NCBI RefSeq assembly: GCF_014197615.1
Contig: NZ_JACIFY010000001.1
Span: forward strand, 124,001 to 188,000
Length of the DNA stretch: 64,000 bases
Direction of reading: 5' to 3'
DNA from: Rhizobium esperanzae
Lineage (GTDB): Bacteria > Pseudomonadota > Alphaproteobacteria > Rhizobiales > Rhizobiaceae
The position numbers and the translations under genes were made by a program. The notes beneath the pieces were generated by a model. That model ran no database searches and was not told where the DNA came from. It was given only the letters and a program-made list of their open reading frames with translations. Positions 26,108 through 34,665 of this stretch are shown piece after piece. Position 1 is the stretch's first letter; each line of letters opens with the position of its first letter.

Positions 26108-27145
26108 ATGGCGGACAGGACGGTTTCTTCCGAACCGCCGGCGAGAGCCGGCCTGCGGCAGGCGCTCAATGCGCCTGTCCGGCTCCTCATGGGGATGATC
26201 GACATTCCCATGCGCGCCTGGCAGAAGCTGACGGGGCTGAACGGCATGGCGGGGGTCTTCCTGGCGCCCAACATGCTGATCTTTTCCGTCTTCGTGCTGC
26301 TGCCGCTGGTCATCAACTTCATCTATTCGACGACGAGCGGCGGCGCGATTTTCCTGCAGAACCGGACCTATGTCGGTGCCGAGCAATATCGCATCCTGTT
26401 CGATTGCGGTTCTTATCTCGACCCCTCGACCTGTGCTGCCGACACTTTCTGGGCGGCCGTGCGCAACACCGCCGTCTTCGTCGTCTTCCAGGTCTCGGCC
26501 ATGCTGGTCGCGGCACTGGCGACGGCTTTGATCCTCAACCGCGAGCTTTCCAATCGCGGCTTCTGGCGCGCCGTCTTCTTCTTTCCGGTGCTGCTGTCGC
26601 CCGTCGTCGTCGGCCTGATCTGGAAATGGATCCTCCAGCGCCAGGGCCTGTTGAACTATGCGCTGAGCCCCTTCGGCTTCGAACCCTTCTCCTGGCTCAG
26701 CGATCGCTTCTGGGCCTTTTTCTTCGCCGTTTTCGTCTCGGTCTGGGCGCATATGGGCTTTTATGCGCTGATCCTGCTCGCCGGCCTGCAGGCGATCCCG
26801 AGGGATCTCTATGAGGCGGCGGCAATGGACAAGGCGAGCCCCACCCGCATCTTCCGGCGCATCACCCTGCCGCTCCTGATGCCGAACCTCATCGTCGTCC
26901 TGGTGCTGGCGCTGATCCGCGCTGTACAGATCTTCGACGAGGTCTTCGTGCTCACCGGCGGCGGGCCAGGCACCAGCACCATGTACATCACCCAGTATAT
27001 TTACGAGACCGGCTTTGCGAGTTCGCTGCGCAACCCCGGGCTTGCCTCGGCCGCCTCGATCCTGATGGGCATCGTGCTCGTCATCCTGACGCTGGTTCAG
27101 CTTGGCGTCAGCAGCCGTAACGAGAAGAAGGGAACACGCCGATGA
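26108..27145 (+). CDS. Sugar ABC transporter permease 3A (MalF-like)
   Basis: A 345-residue permease. After a basic N-terminus it has about six membrane segments; the EAA loop is LYEAAAMDKASPTRIFRRITLP. A short periplasmic loop with two cysteines (FDCGSYLDPSTCAADTF) may hold a disulphide. The gap from the binding-protein stop is 11 bp, and its stop overlaps the next start (ATGA). It partners with the MalG-like permease. Confidence 0.9.
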   Translation: MADRTVSSEPPARAGLRQALNAPVRLLMGMIDIPMRAWQKLTGLNGMAGVFLAPNMLIFSVFVLLPLVINFIYSTTSGGAIFLQNRTYVGAEQYRILFDCGSYLDPSTCAADTFWAAVRNTAVFVVFQVSAMLVAALATALILNRELSNRGFWRAVFFFPVLLSPVVVGLIWKWILQRQGLLNYALSPFGFEPFSWLSDRFWAFFFAVFVSVWAHMGFYALILLAGLQAIPRDLYEAAAMDKASPTRIFRRITLPLLMPNLIVVLVLALIRAVQIFDEVFVLTGGGPGTSTMYITQYIYETGFASSLRNPGLASAASILMGIVLVILTLVQLGVSSRNEKKGTRR

Positions 27146-28191
27146 GCGCTGTCGGCGCCTTCCTCTTGCGCCGCCGCGGCCGCGGCTGGCACTGGACCGA
27201 TGTCGTCACCTGGATGTGGCTGATCTCGGGCGTCTTCCTGATGTTCGGCCCGGCCGTCTGGCTGGTCTTCTCCTCCTTCAAGACGCCGGCGGCGCTCGCC
27301 GAGTTCCCGCCGTCCTTCCTGCCTTATGTCACCAAACAGGCTGTGGTGCCGGGCTACGACAAGCCATTGCCGCTCTATAATGTGACGATGCCGGATGGCC
27401 GTACCCATGTGCTCGCCGAAGTCCGCCGCATCGGCATCATGGGGCAGATGGTCGATCCGAAGCAGCCGGGCGATATCGTCAAGGTCAACATCAAGGACCG
27501 CACGCCGGTGCGCCAGGTCGAATTCGCCGGAAACAACTACACCGAACCGTTCCAGCGCTTCGATTTCTTCCTGTTCCTGCGCAACTCGGTTTTCGTGACG
27601 GTGATGGCGACGGTCATTACCCTCCTCGTCAATTCCATGGCGGCCTTCGCGCTGTCGAAATACCAGTTCCCCGGCCGCACCGCCGTGATGCTGATGATCC
27701 TGGCGACGCTGATGGTGCCGCTCTCGGTCATCGTCGTGCCACTCTATTCCGTCATCGGCACGCTGAACCTCTTAGACAGCCTCTGGGGCGTCATCCTGCC
27801 GACGGTCGCCACGCCGACAGGCGTGTTCCTGCTGCGCCAATATATGCTGACCATTCCCGACGAGCTGATCGATGCCGCGCGCATGGACAAGGCCAGCGAA
27901 TGGCAGATCTACTGGCGCATCATCCTGCCGCTGTCGGCGCCGGCGCTCGCGGTGCTGGCGATCTTTTCGGTCGTCTGGCGCTGGAACGACTTCCTCTGGC
28001 CGCTGATCGTGCTGTCGCGCAAGGAACTCTACACGCTGCAGGTCGGCCTCAACGTTTATGCCGGCGAGCTCAACGTGCAATGGCACTACATCCTTGCCAT
28101 GACCGTCGTCTCGATGATCCCGGTCGTGCTGATTTTCGTCTTCCTGCAGCGCTTCATCACGACGGGTATCGCCGGCTCGGGGCTGAAATAA
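27142..28191 (+). CDS. Sugar ABC transporter permease 3B, long loop
   Basis: A 349-residue MalG-like permease, about 70 residues longer than the partner in importer 1. The extra length is one hydrophilic insertion between the first and second membrane segments (about residues 60-135, VVPGYDKPLPLYNV to YTEPFQRF). It should be periplasmic and could contact the binding protein. The EAA-type loop is LIDAARMDKASEWQIYWRIILP. Its start overlaps the previous stop. Confidence 0.88.
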   Translation: MSAVGAFLLRRRGRGWHWTDVVTWMWLISGVFLMFGPAVWLVFSSFKTPAALAEFPPSFLPYVTKQAVVPGYDKPLPLYNVTMPDGRTHVLAEVRRIGIMGQMVDPKQPGDIVKVNIKDRTPVRQVEFAGNNYTEPFQRFDFFLFLRNSVFVTVMATVITLLVNSMAAFALSKYQFPGRTAVMLMILATLMVPLSVIVVPLYSVIGTLNLLDSLWGVILPTVATPTGVFLLRQYMLTIPDELIDAARMDKASEWQIYWRIILPLSAPALAVLAIFSVVWRWNDFLWPLIVLSRKELYTLQVGLNVYAGELNVQWHYILAMTVVSMIPVVLIFVFLQRFITTGIAGSGLK

Positions 28192-28209
28192 TATGGAACA
28201 GGAGAATGC

Positions 28210-29289
28210 ATGAGCGGGCTCGAGCTCAGGAACATCGTCAAGAATTTCGGCGCCGTCGAGGTCATCCGCGACGTCTCGCTTGAGGTCAATGACGGCGAGT
28301 TCGTCGCTTTCGTCGGCCCGTCCGGTTGCGGGAAATCGACGCTGCTGCGCCTGATCGCCGGCCTCGACAAGCCGACAGGCGGCAGTATCGCCATCGACGG
28401 CAAGGATGTCACCGCAATCGGCGCCGCCGACCGCGGCCTCGCCATGGTCTTCCAGTCCTATGCGCTCTACCCGCATATGAGCGTGCGCGAGAATTTGGCC
28501 TTCGGCTTGGAGAATACCAAGGTGGCGAAGGCCGAAATCGAAGCGCGCATCGCCGACGCCGCCCGCATGCTGGAGATCGAGCCTTTCCTGAAGCGTCGCC
28601 CGGGCCAGCTCTCCGGCGGCCAGCGCCAGCGCGTCGCAATCGGCCGCGCCATCGTCCGTCGGCCGGATGCCTTCCTGCTTGACGAGCCGCTCTCCAATCT
28701 TGACGCCGAACTCAGGGTTACCATGCGTGCCGAGCTCGCCGCCCTCCACGGCCGCCTGAAAGCGACGATGATCTACGTCACCCACGATCAGGTCGAGGCG
28801 ATGACGCTGGCGAACCGCATCGTCGTGCTGAGGGGCGGCAGGATCGAACAGATGGGAACACCGCTGGAACTCTACAACAAGCCGGCCAACCGCTTCGTCG
28901 CTGGCTTCATCGGCGCGCCGCACATGAATTTTCTGGAAGGATCGATCGTCGGCCACGACGGCGGTTTCACTGAGGTCGAAACCGTGGGCGGCCACCGTCT
29001 TTCCGTCATTGCCCGGGAGGCCTGTCCGATCGGCGAAAGGATCAGCATCGGCATCCGCCCGCAACACATCACCCTTGCCGATGCGAGCGCTGCCACTCGG
29101 CTGGACACGCGGATCACTCTCGTCGAGGAACTGGGCTCGGAGACGGTCGTCCACGCCGACGCGGGCGGAAAGAAGCTGATTGCTGTCTTTGCCGGCCAGC
29201 AACGGATGAAACCGGACGACAGCCTGCCGCTCCGTCTCGACCCCGCGGTGCTGCACCTCTTCGGCAAGGATGGCCGGCGCTTGACCTGA
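28210..29289 (+). CDS. Sugar ABC transporter ATPase 3 (MalK/UgpC type)
   Basis: A 359-residue ATPase with Walker A GPSGCGKST, signature [13 protein letters not shown] and Walker B AFLLDEPLSNLD. A C-terminal TOBE domain (IGIRPQHITL) follows. AGGAG lies upstream of the ATG. It is the last gene of the operon with the 840-residue protein, and it ends just before a terminator used by the opposing small stress gene. It is clearly paralogous to the ATPase at 11643. Confidence 0.92.
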   Translation: MSGLELRNIVKNFGAVEVIRDVSLEVNDGEFVAFVGPSGCGKSTLLRLIAGLDKPTGGSIAIDGKDVTAIGAADRGLAMVFQSYALYPHMSVRENLAFGLENTKVAKAEIEARIADAARMLEIEPFLKRRPGQLSGGQRQRVAIGRAIVRRPDAFLLDEPLSNLDAELRVTMRAELAALHGRLKATMIYVTHDQVEAMTLANRIVVLRGGRIEQMGTPLELYNKPANRFVAGFIGAPHMNFLEGSIVGHDGGFTEVETVGGHRLSVIAREACPIGERISIGIRPQHITLADASAATRLDTRITLVEELGSETVVHADAGGKKLIAVFAGQQRMKPDDSLPLRLDPAVLHLFGKDGRRLT

Positions 29290-29293
29290 GGCG

Positions 29294-29323
29294 CAAAAAG
29301 AAAGCCCGCGCCGAAGCGCGAGC
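29294..29323 (-). terminator. Terminator of the small stress gene
   Basis: Read on the minus strand, GCTCGCGC and GCGCGGGC form an 8-bp stem closed by a TTCG loop (29304-29323). It is followed by TTTCTTTTT (29303-29295). It ends the KGG-type gene; the reverse orientation lacks a T-run. Confidence 0.8.
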
Positions 29324-29346
29324 CGAAATCTCTTACATAGACAGCC

Positions 29347-29529
29347 TTAGTGGCTGTTCTTGTGGCTTTGTTGACCAGCCTTTACATGCTGTTCATGGCT
29401 GCCGCCGCGGGTTCCGCTGGACTGCGCGTCGCGACCGCCTGAAGAGGCGCTGCGGTCCTTGGAGTCGTTCTTGTGACTCTGCTGACCGGCCTTGACGTGC
29501 TGTTCATGGGTTCCACCTTGGTTTGCCAT
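29347..29529 (-). CDS. KGG-motif small stress protein
   Basis: A 60-residue, highly hydrophilic protein. Two near-identical units, GGTHEQHVKAGQQSHKNDS and GGSHEQHVKAGQQSHKNSH, flank a Ser/Arg linker. They resemble the KGG stress-induced repeat family (PF10685), with HVKAGQQSHKN in place of the usual motif. Likely intrinsically disordered. The start at 29529 has AAGGAG six bases upstream. An EcfG-type promoter lies about 50 bp upstream, in keeping with general-stress control. It has its own terminator. Confidence 0.8.
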   Translation of the reverse strand: MANQGGTHEQHVKAGQQSHKNDSKDRSASSGGRDAQSSGTRGGSHEQHVKAGQQSHKNSH

Positions 29530-29906
29530 TCGGTTCTCCTTGGGTTTGAACGAGGCCACGTCGACCTCGATTGGGAGAACCTCGCCCCGGCGCATGCGTT
29601 CCCCATTTTAATATTTCGTGATCACGGCTCGAAGAGGAAGGGATGAGGAAGCGGACCGGGCGGGTAGGGAGCTCGCCTGCCGTTTCGTTGGCCATCGGGA
29701 GAAAGCGGAAAAATCCCGATGTTCTCCGGCACCGCCGCGTCCGCTTGGCGCGGCCCGCAACCTCGATTCGACAATGCGTCTGGTGGTTGGAATGTTCCCG
29801 CAATAATCCGCCCCGCCACGCGGGAAGAGCCGGTGCAGCCCCATCGGCTCTTTCCTATTCAAGCCATCGCTCTAGCTTAAAAGGTATGGAAAGAAAGGAG
29901 AAAACC
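29530..29906. other. Divergent intergenic region, 377 bp
   Basis: It holds the EcfG-type promoter of the small stress gene (29578-29602), and further right a GC-rich stretch with no recognisable gene. A palindrome GGAATGTTCC lies before the DUF3606-like gene. No tRNA or small-RNA signature was recognised. Confidence 0.5.
29578..29602 (-). promoter_or_regulatory. EcfG (RpoE2)-type stress promoter
   Basis: On the minus strand, GGAAC (29602-29598) is followed after 17 bases by GTT (29580-29578). This fits the alphaproteobacterial general-stress consensus GGAAC-N16/17-(c)GTT. It lies about 50 bp before the start of the KGG-type protein. Confidence 0.65.
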
Positions 29907-30116
29907 ATGACCAACGCACCGAATACGGCGACCCCGGCGCGAAGAGTGTTGCGGGGCCGCCCCTACAGCATCGGCGAATTCGCCAGGAAATACCGGCTTG
30001 ATGACAAGGAGGCGAAGCGCCTCTACGAGAAGTTCGGCCCGTCTGCCACCGAACTCGACCTGTTGATGGCGGCAAAGCGGCGCCCGCCGGGGCTGCCCAC
30101 CAATCTCGATGCCTGA
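29907..30116 (+). CDS. DUF3606-like small protein
   Basis: A 69-residue protein. The central region YSIGEFARKYRLDDKEAKRL, followed by a KFG-containing helix, resembles the layout of the DUF3606 family, small helical proteins of unknown function. Family assignment is by resemblance only. The start at 29907 has AAGGAG six bases upstream; the longer open frame upstream is unsupported. The GFA-family gene follows after nine bases. Confidence 0.65.
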   Translation: MTNAPNTATPARRVLRGRPYSIGEFARKYRLDDKEAKRLYEKFGPSATELDLLMAAKRRPPGLPTNLDA

Positions 30117-30125
30117 CGGCCCGCC

Positions 30126-30500
30126 ATGAAAATTCGAACGGGACGCTGCCTTTGCGGGGCGGTCGCCTATCGCGTGGAGGGCGAGCCGCTTCGCGTCGGC
30201 CTTTGCCACTGTGCCGATTGCCGCAAATCGAGCGGCTCCGCCTTCGTTTTCTTCGCGGTCTGGCCGCGGCCGGCTTTTTCCCACAGCGGCGAGATTACGA
30301 CCTTCGCCGGCCGCAGCTTCTGCCCCGCCTGCGGCGGCAGGCTTTTCTGCCTCAGGGACGATGAGGCGGAAATCCGTGTCGGCTCGCTCGACAATGCGCC
30401 GACCGATCTTGCGCCGAACTATGAAGTGTGGATCAAGCGGCGTGAAACCTGGCTGCATCCGCTGCCCGACGCCGGCCAATATGCCGAGGATGCGCATTGA
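30126..30500 (+). CDS. GFA (CENP-V) family protein
   Basis: A 124-residue protein of the glutathione-dependent formaldehyde-activating family. Zinc ligands are visible as C8/C10 (RCLCGA), C27/C29/C32 (CHCADC) and C66/C69 (CPAC). A typical end segment is GSLDNAPTDLAPNYEVWI. Such proteins bind zinc and often glutathione adducts, but most are uncharacterised. It follows the DUF3606-like gene by nine bases and could be in one transcript. Confidence 0.85.
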   Translation: MKIRTGRCLCGAVAYRVEGEPLRVGLCHCADCRKSSGSAFVFFAVWPRPAFSHSGEITTFAGRSFCPACGGRLFCLRDDEAEIRVGSLDNAPTDLAPNYEVWIKRRETWLHPLPDAGQYAEDAH

Positions 30501-30697
30501 GGACGCTAGGCGTGTCGCGATCGAGACCACTTGTGCGCGCCATGCCCAAGCGCACCAAAACTTGACTTTCATTACCAATTTTTCATTTCCCCCATCCGCA
30601 ATTCCGTGCCAGTTCGGCAGCAACGCTAATGCCCGGTTCATCTGCGCTGTGCTTATTTCGCTGCGGCCGAGACGGCCGCTGACTGATCGAGGATGAC

Positions 30698-31990
30698 ATG
30701 AACGATACCGGAACCGGCAAGAAGACCGGGGCGCAGACAAACGGCGCGTCCGACCTCGCAGCCGTCCTTGCCGCTTCGGGCAGGCAGGGCAAGCGCAGCC
30801 GCTGGCGCGGACGTCTGCTCATCCTGCTGATCCTCATCGCCGCCGCGGCCGGCGCCGCCTATGTCTATATGGGGCGCGGGCAAAGCGAAGTGAGCTACGC
30901 CACCCAGCCGGTCAAGCGCGGCGGCCTGACGGTGCTCGTCACCGCCACCGGCTCGGTGCAGCCGACCGAACAGGTGGATATATCGAGCGAACTTTCCGGC
31001 ACGGTCCGCGACGTCAATGTCGATTACAACAGCACGGTCAAGGCAGGCGAGGTGCTGGCTCTTCTCGACACCAACAAGCTCGAGGCGGATGTGAAGAGTT
31101 CGCGCGCCAAGCTCAATTCGGCCAAGGCGAACGTCGTCAAGGCTGATGCCGATATGCAATCGGCGGGCACCTCGCTCGAGCGGCTGAAGAGCCTGGTCAA
31201 GAGCAACGTCTCCACGCAGCAGAGCCTCGACGACGCCACCTACAAATATGATTCGGCCGTCGCCGCCAAACAGATCAACGAGGCAGAGGTGCTGGCCTCG
31301 GAGGCCGACCTGCAACTGGCCGAAGTCAATCTCGCCAAGGCGAAGATCGTCTCGCCGATCGACGGTGTCATCCTCACCCGCTCGGTCAATCCGGGTGCGA
31401 CGGTCGCCGCCTCGCTGTCGGCGCCGATCCTTTTTACCATCGCCGGTGACCTGAAAAAAATGGAGCTGCAGGTCGATGTCGACGAAGCCGATGTCGGCCA
31501 GATCGCCGTCGGCCAGAAGGCGAAATTCACGGTCGACGCCTATCCCGACCGGGCCTTTCCGGCCGAGATCGAGCAGATCCGCTTCGCTTCCGAAGTGGTC
31601 AACAATGTCGTGACCTATAAGGCGGTGCTCTCGGTCGACAATGCCGACCTTCTGCTGCGCCCCGGCATGACGGCAACGGCCGACGTCACTGTCGAGGCCG
31701 TCAAGGATACGCTGATGGTGCCGAATGCCGCGCTGCGTTACGCGCCGGCACAGGGCGAAAGGCGCGGCCGCGGTATTTTCGGCATCTTCGGCCCGCCACG
31801 CCAGCGCGGCGGTAATGCCGGCTCGACGTTGACGGGCACTGAGCGCCGCGTCTGGGTGCTGCGCAATGGCCGCCCGGCGCCTGTCGTCATCCAGGTCGGT
31901 TCGTCCGACGGCCAGTTTACCCAGGTCGTCTCCGGCGACATTAGGGAAAACGACGCACTGGTGACCGACGCCACGACGCGCGCAAACTAG
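30698..31990 (+). CDS. MacA/HlyD-type periplasmic adaptor
   Basis: A 430-residue membrane fusion protein. The N-terminal cytoplasmic tail is Lys/Arg-rich and is followed by a membrane anchor at about residues 33-53. Next come a lipoyl-type domain (VTATGSVQPTEQVDISSELSG), a coiled hairpin region (residues 130-200) and the second lipoyl half (AKIVSPIDGVILTRSVNPG). A glycine-rich insertion (GERRGRGIFGIFGPPRQRGG) lies near the end. It links an inner-membrane ABC exporter to the periplasm or an outer-membrane channel. It is the first gene of a three-gene unit with an ATPase and a MacB-like permease. Confidence 0.9.
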   Translation: MNDTGTGKKTGAQTNGASDLAAVLAASGRQGKRSRWRGRLLILLILIAAAAGAAYVYMGRGQSEVSYATQPVKRGGLTVLVTATGSVQPTEQVDISSELSGTVRDVNVDYNSTVKAGEVLALLDTNKLEADVKSSRAKLNSAKANVVKADADMQSAGTSLERLKSLVKSNVSTQQSLDDATYKYDSAVAAKQINEAEVLASEADLQLAEVNLAKAKIVSPIDGVILTRSVNPGATVAASLSAPILFTIAGDLKKMELQVDVDEADVGQIAVGQKAKFTVDAYPDRAFPAEIEQIRFASEVVNNVVTYKAVLSVDNADLLLRPGMTATADVTVEAVKDTLMVPNAALRYAPAQGERRGRGIFGIFGPPRQRGGNAGSTLTGTERRVWVLRNGRPAPVVIQVGSSDGQFTQVVSGDIRENDALVTDATTRAN

Positions 31991-32002
31991 GCGGAGAGAC
32001 GG

Positions 32003-32719
32003 ATGGCAAGCCCGCCGCTCATCGAATTCAGGCAGGTCTCGAAAATCTACGGCGAGGGCGAGGCGGCGATCCGCGCGCTCGACCGCGTCGATCTGGCGAT
32101 CAACGCCCATGAATTCGTCGCCATCATGGGTCCGTCCGGCTCCGGCAAGTCGACGGCGATGAACATCCTCGGCTGCCTCGATGTGCCGACGGCAGGCGAC
32201 TACATCTTCCAGGGCATCCCGACCAGCGGCTTCGACCGCAGCCAGCTGACGCTGTTGCGCCGCCACATGCTCGGCTTCGTCTTCCAGGGTTTCAACCTTT
32301 TGTCACGCACCTCGGCGGTCGAAAATGTCGAACTACCGCTGATCTATCGCGGCATGGCGGTGCGCGAGCGGCGCGAACGGGCGCGCGAAGCTCTGGCGCT
32401 GGTCGGCCTCTCCGGCCGCGAACACCACAAGACGCAGGAACTGTCCGGCGGCCAGCAGCAGCGCGTCGCCATCGCCCGCGCCATCGTCACCGAGCCGGCC
32501 TTGCTTTTGGCAGACGAGCCCACCGGCAATCTCGACACCAAGACCAGCGTCGAGATCATGGATCTGATGACGCGGCTGAACCGCGAGCAGGGCATCACCA
32601 TCGTCATGGTGACGCATGAACCCGATATCGCCGCCTATGCCCAGCGGCTGCTGCGTTTCGTCGATGGCAAGCTGGAGACCGAGGTCGAGCATCGCAGGAG
32701 GGCGGATCATGTTCTTTGA
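32003..32719 (+). CDS. MacB/LolD-type ABC ATPase
   Basis: A 238-residue ATPase with Walker [10 protein letters not shown], signature [13 protein letters not shown] and Walker [13 protein letters not shown]; the GFNLL-type Q-loop marks the MacB/LolD class. It powers the permease encoded next, whose start overlaps this stop by 11 bases. The usual MacB fuses ATPase and permease; here they are separate, as in Gram-positive YknYZ-type systems. Confidence 0.9.
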   Translation: MASPPLIEFRQVSKIYGEGEAAIRALDRVDLAINAHEFVAIMGPSGSGKSTAMNILGCLDVPTAGDYIFQGIPTSGFDRSQLTLLRRHMLGFVFQGFNLLSRTSAVENVELPLIYRGMAVRERRERAREALALVGLSGREHHKTQELSGGQQQRVAIARAIVTEPALLLADEPTGNLDTKTSVEIMDLMTRLNREQGITIVMVTHEPDIAAYAQRLLRFVDGKLETEVEHRRRADHVL

Positions 32720-33911
32720 GACGCTGAAGCTCGCCTTGCGCGCCATCAGCCGCAACATGCTGCGCTCCTTCCTCACCGTGCTCGGCGTCGTCATCGGCGT
32801 TGCCGCCGTCATCGCCCTGGTAACGATTGGCAACGGCACCACCGCCCAGGTCTCGACCGAGCTGTCGCGGCTCGGCACCAACATGCTGTTCGTCCGCCCC
32901 GGCCAGTTCGGCCCCGGCCGGGCGAGCTCCGAGGCCAAACGCTTCAGCATCAAGGATGTCGCCGCCATCCGCGACCAGATCGGCGGCTTGAGGGCCGTTG
33001 CCCCGCTCAACCAGTCCACGGCAACCGTGATATCGGGTGGCCAGAACCACTCGACCAGCGTCTCCGGCACCACCAACGACTATTTCATCGCCCAGGACTG
33101 GAACCTGGCGCTCGGCCGCATTTTCACACCCGCCGAGGAACGCGGCCAGTCCCGCTGCATCATTGGCGAGACGGTGCGTTCGCAGCTCTTCGGCGCCGCC
33201 GACCCCACAGGCCAGCAGATCCGCGTCGGCAAGGTCTCATGCCCTGTGATCGGCGTGCTTGCCAAGCGCGGCCAGTCCGGCATGGGCACCGATCAGGACG
33301 ATGTCGTCATCATGCCGGTCAAGGTGTTTCAGCGCCGCATCAGCGGCAGCAGCAACGTGCCGCAGATCATCATTTCCGCCCGCGACGGTGTCTCCACCGC
33401 CAAGATCCAGTCCGATGTCGAAAACCTGCTGCGCGAGCGCCGCAAGATCATCCCCGGCCGCCAGGACGATTTCAACGTCAACGACATGACGCAGATCGCC
33501 GAAGCGATGACCGGCACGACGACCCTCCTGACCGGCCTGCTCGGCGCGGTGGCCGCCATCAGCCTGCTCGTCGGCGGCATCGGCATCATGAATATCATGC
33601 TGGTCTCCGTCACCGAGCGCACCCGCGAAATCGGCATCCGCCTGGCGATCGGCGCGCTTGAGAACCAGGTGCTCACCCAGTTCTTGGTCGAGGCGGTGGC
33701 CCTGTCGCTCTTCGGCGGCATAACCGGCATCATCCTCGGCCTCAGCCTCGGCTTCGGCGCGGTGACCCTGATGAAGGTCCCCTTCGTCTTCAGCCCCCTG
33801 ATGGTCGCCGTCGCCTTCCTCTTCTCCGCCGCAATCGGCATGATCTTCGGTTATTTCCCGGCAAGACGGGCAGCCCAGCTCAACCCGATCGAGGCACTGC
33901 GGCATGAGTGA
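32709..33911 (+). CDS. MacB-type ABC permease (FtsX fold)
   Basis: A 400-residue membrane protein. It has an N-terminal membrane segment (about residues 21-41), a MacB-type periplasmic domain and three C-terminal membrane segments holding the FtsX domain (GGIGIMNIMLVSVTERTREIGIR). The C-terminus ends YFPARRAAQLNPIEALRHE, a MacB hallmark. The start at 32709 overlaps the ATPase gene by 11 bases. Together with the adaptor it should export a hydrophobic compound, peptide or lipid; the substrate is unknown. Confidence 0.9.
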   Translation: MFFETLKLALRAISRNMLRSFLTVLGVVIGVAAVIALVTIGNGTTAQVSTELSRLGTNMLFVRPGQFGPGRASSEAKRFSIKDVAAIRDQIGGLRAVAPLNQSTATVISGGQNHSTSVSGTTNDYFIAQDWNLALGRIFTPAEERGQSRCIIGETVRSQLFGAADPTGQQIRVGKVSCPVIGVLAKRGQSGMGTDQDDVVIMPVKVFQRRISGSSNVPQIIISARDGVSTAKIQSDVENLLRERRKIIPGRQDDFNVNDMTQIAEAMTGTTTLLTGLLGAVAAISLLVGGIGIMNIMLVSVTERTREIGIRLAIGALENQVLTQFLVEAVALSLFGGITGIILGLSLGFGAVTLMKVPFVFSPLMVAVAFLFSAAIGMIFGYFPARRAAQLNPIEALRHE

Positions 33912-33924
33912 GGGAATGCGATTC

Positions 33925-34254
33925 TCAGCCGACCGCTCGTTCGAGCGCTGATGTCACCCATTTGTTGAGACTGACACCGTCGCGTTGCGCCGCGCTTGAT
34001 AGCGCTTTGTGAAGTTTCGGGTCGGCACGGACGACGAACTGCCCGGAAAACGGCCTTTCCGGCTGTTCGCCGCGCTCCGCACAGAAAACCAGATAGTCAT
34101 CCAGAGACTCCGCAAAAGCCTGTTTGAGCTCGGCGGCAGACGCTCCCTGAAAGGTAATGACATCTCGCATGTTGACGACTTCGCCGTGGAAAATCTCGGC
34201 CTCTTCATCGAATTCTATGACGGCCTCGTAGCCCCTATGATGCATGATATTCAT
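33925..34254 (-). CDS. hicB: HicB family antitoxin
   Basis: A 109-residue antitoxin. Residues 1-60 form the degraded-RNase-H-like HicB domain (YEAVIEFDEEAEIFHGEVVNM). Residues 75-108 form a ribbon-helix-helix DNA-binding domain (GVSLNKWVTSALERAV). HicB blocks HicA and represses the operon. Its start overlaps the end of hicA by four bases. The stop lies 13 bp from the converging MacB-like permease. Confidence 0.88.
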   Translation of the reverse strand: MNIMHHRGYEAVIEFDEEAEIFHGEVVNMRDVITFQGASAAELKQAFAESLDDYLVFCAERGEQPERPFSGQFVVRADPKLHKALSSAAQRDGVSLNKWVTSALERAVG

Positions 34255-34511
34255 GGTCTTATCTCCGCTTCGAGCAGAAAGCGCCTCACCGACCGCACCG
34301 CGCCCTTATCCGTTTCCTTTTGCGGATGCGGCCGATGGAAAACCGCGCGAATGCCGTTTAGCGCCACGCGGACGCGTGAGCCGTTGCCTTCGCTGATCTC
34401 TCCGCCGCAAGCGATAAAAAGCGCCTCGATGTCACGCCAGGCGATACTGGCACGAACGGGATCGGTGAATATGGCTTCAAGGGTCGTACGGTGTTTTCCA
34501 CTAACAAACAT
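34251..34511 (-). CDS. hicA: HicA family toxin
   Basis: An 86-residue toxin of the HicA dsRBD-like family, whose members cleave mRNA. It has the SGKHRTTLEAIF opening of the longer HicA group. The classic catalytic GSH motif is GSR here (residues 44-46). Histidines at 59 and 62 (FHRPHP) are the remaining candidates. Transcription starts with hicA, then hicB. No ribosome site precedes the ATG, which sits almost on the operator repeats, so the mRNA may be nearly leaderless. Confidence 0.8.
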   Translation of the reverse strand: MFVSGKHRTTLEAIFTDPVRASIAWRDIEALFIACGGEISEGNGSRVRVALNGIRAVFHRPHPQKETDKGAVRSVRRFLLEAEIRP

Positions 34512-34513
34512 GT

Positions 34514-34533
34514 AGTATCATTTTTCAGTATCA
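34514..34533. promoter_or_regulatory. HicB operator direct repeats
   Basis: AGTATCA occurs at 34514-34520 and again at 34527-34533, a direct repeat with 13-bp spacing (more than one turn of DNA). It lies immediately before the hicA start. Ribbon-helix-helix antitoxins commonly bind such arrays. Confidence 0.45.
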
Positions 34534-34665
34534 ATCGCAACGGAGCTTGATGCTAGCAAAAATAAAGGTTCGCCGAAATGCCCAATCAGAACGCCCCGCA
34601 TCAGTTGCGTTCAGTTTTCGAGCGTGCCACAAGGTGATATATCAGATCGGCCGCGGATTTTCAGC

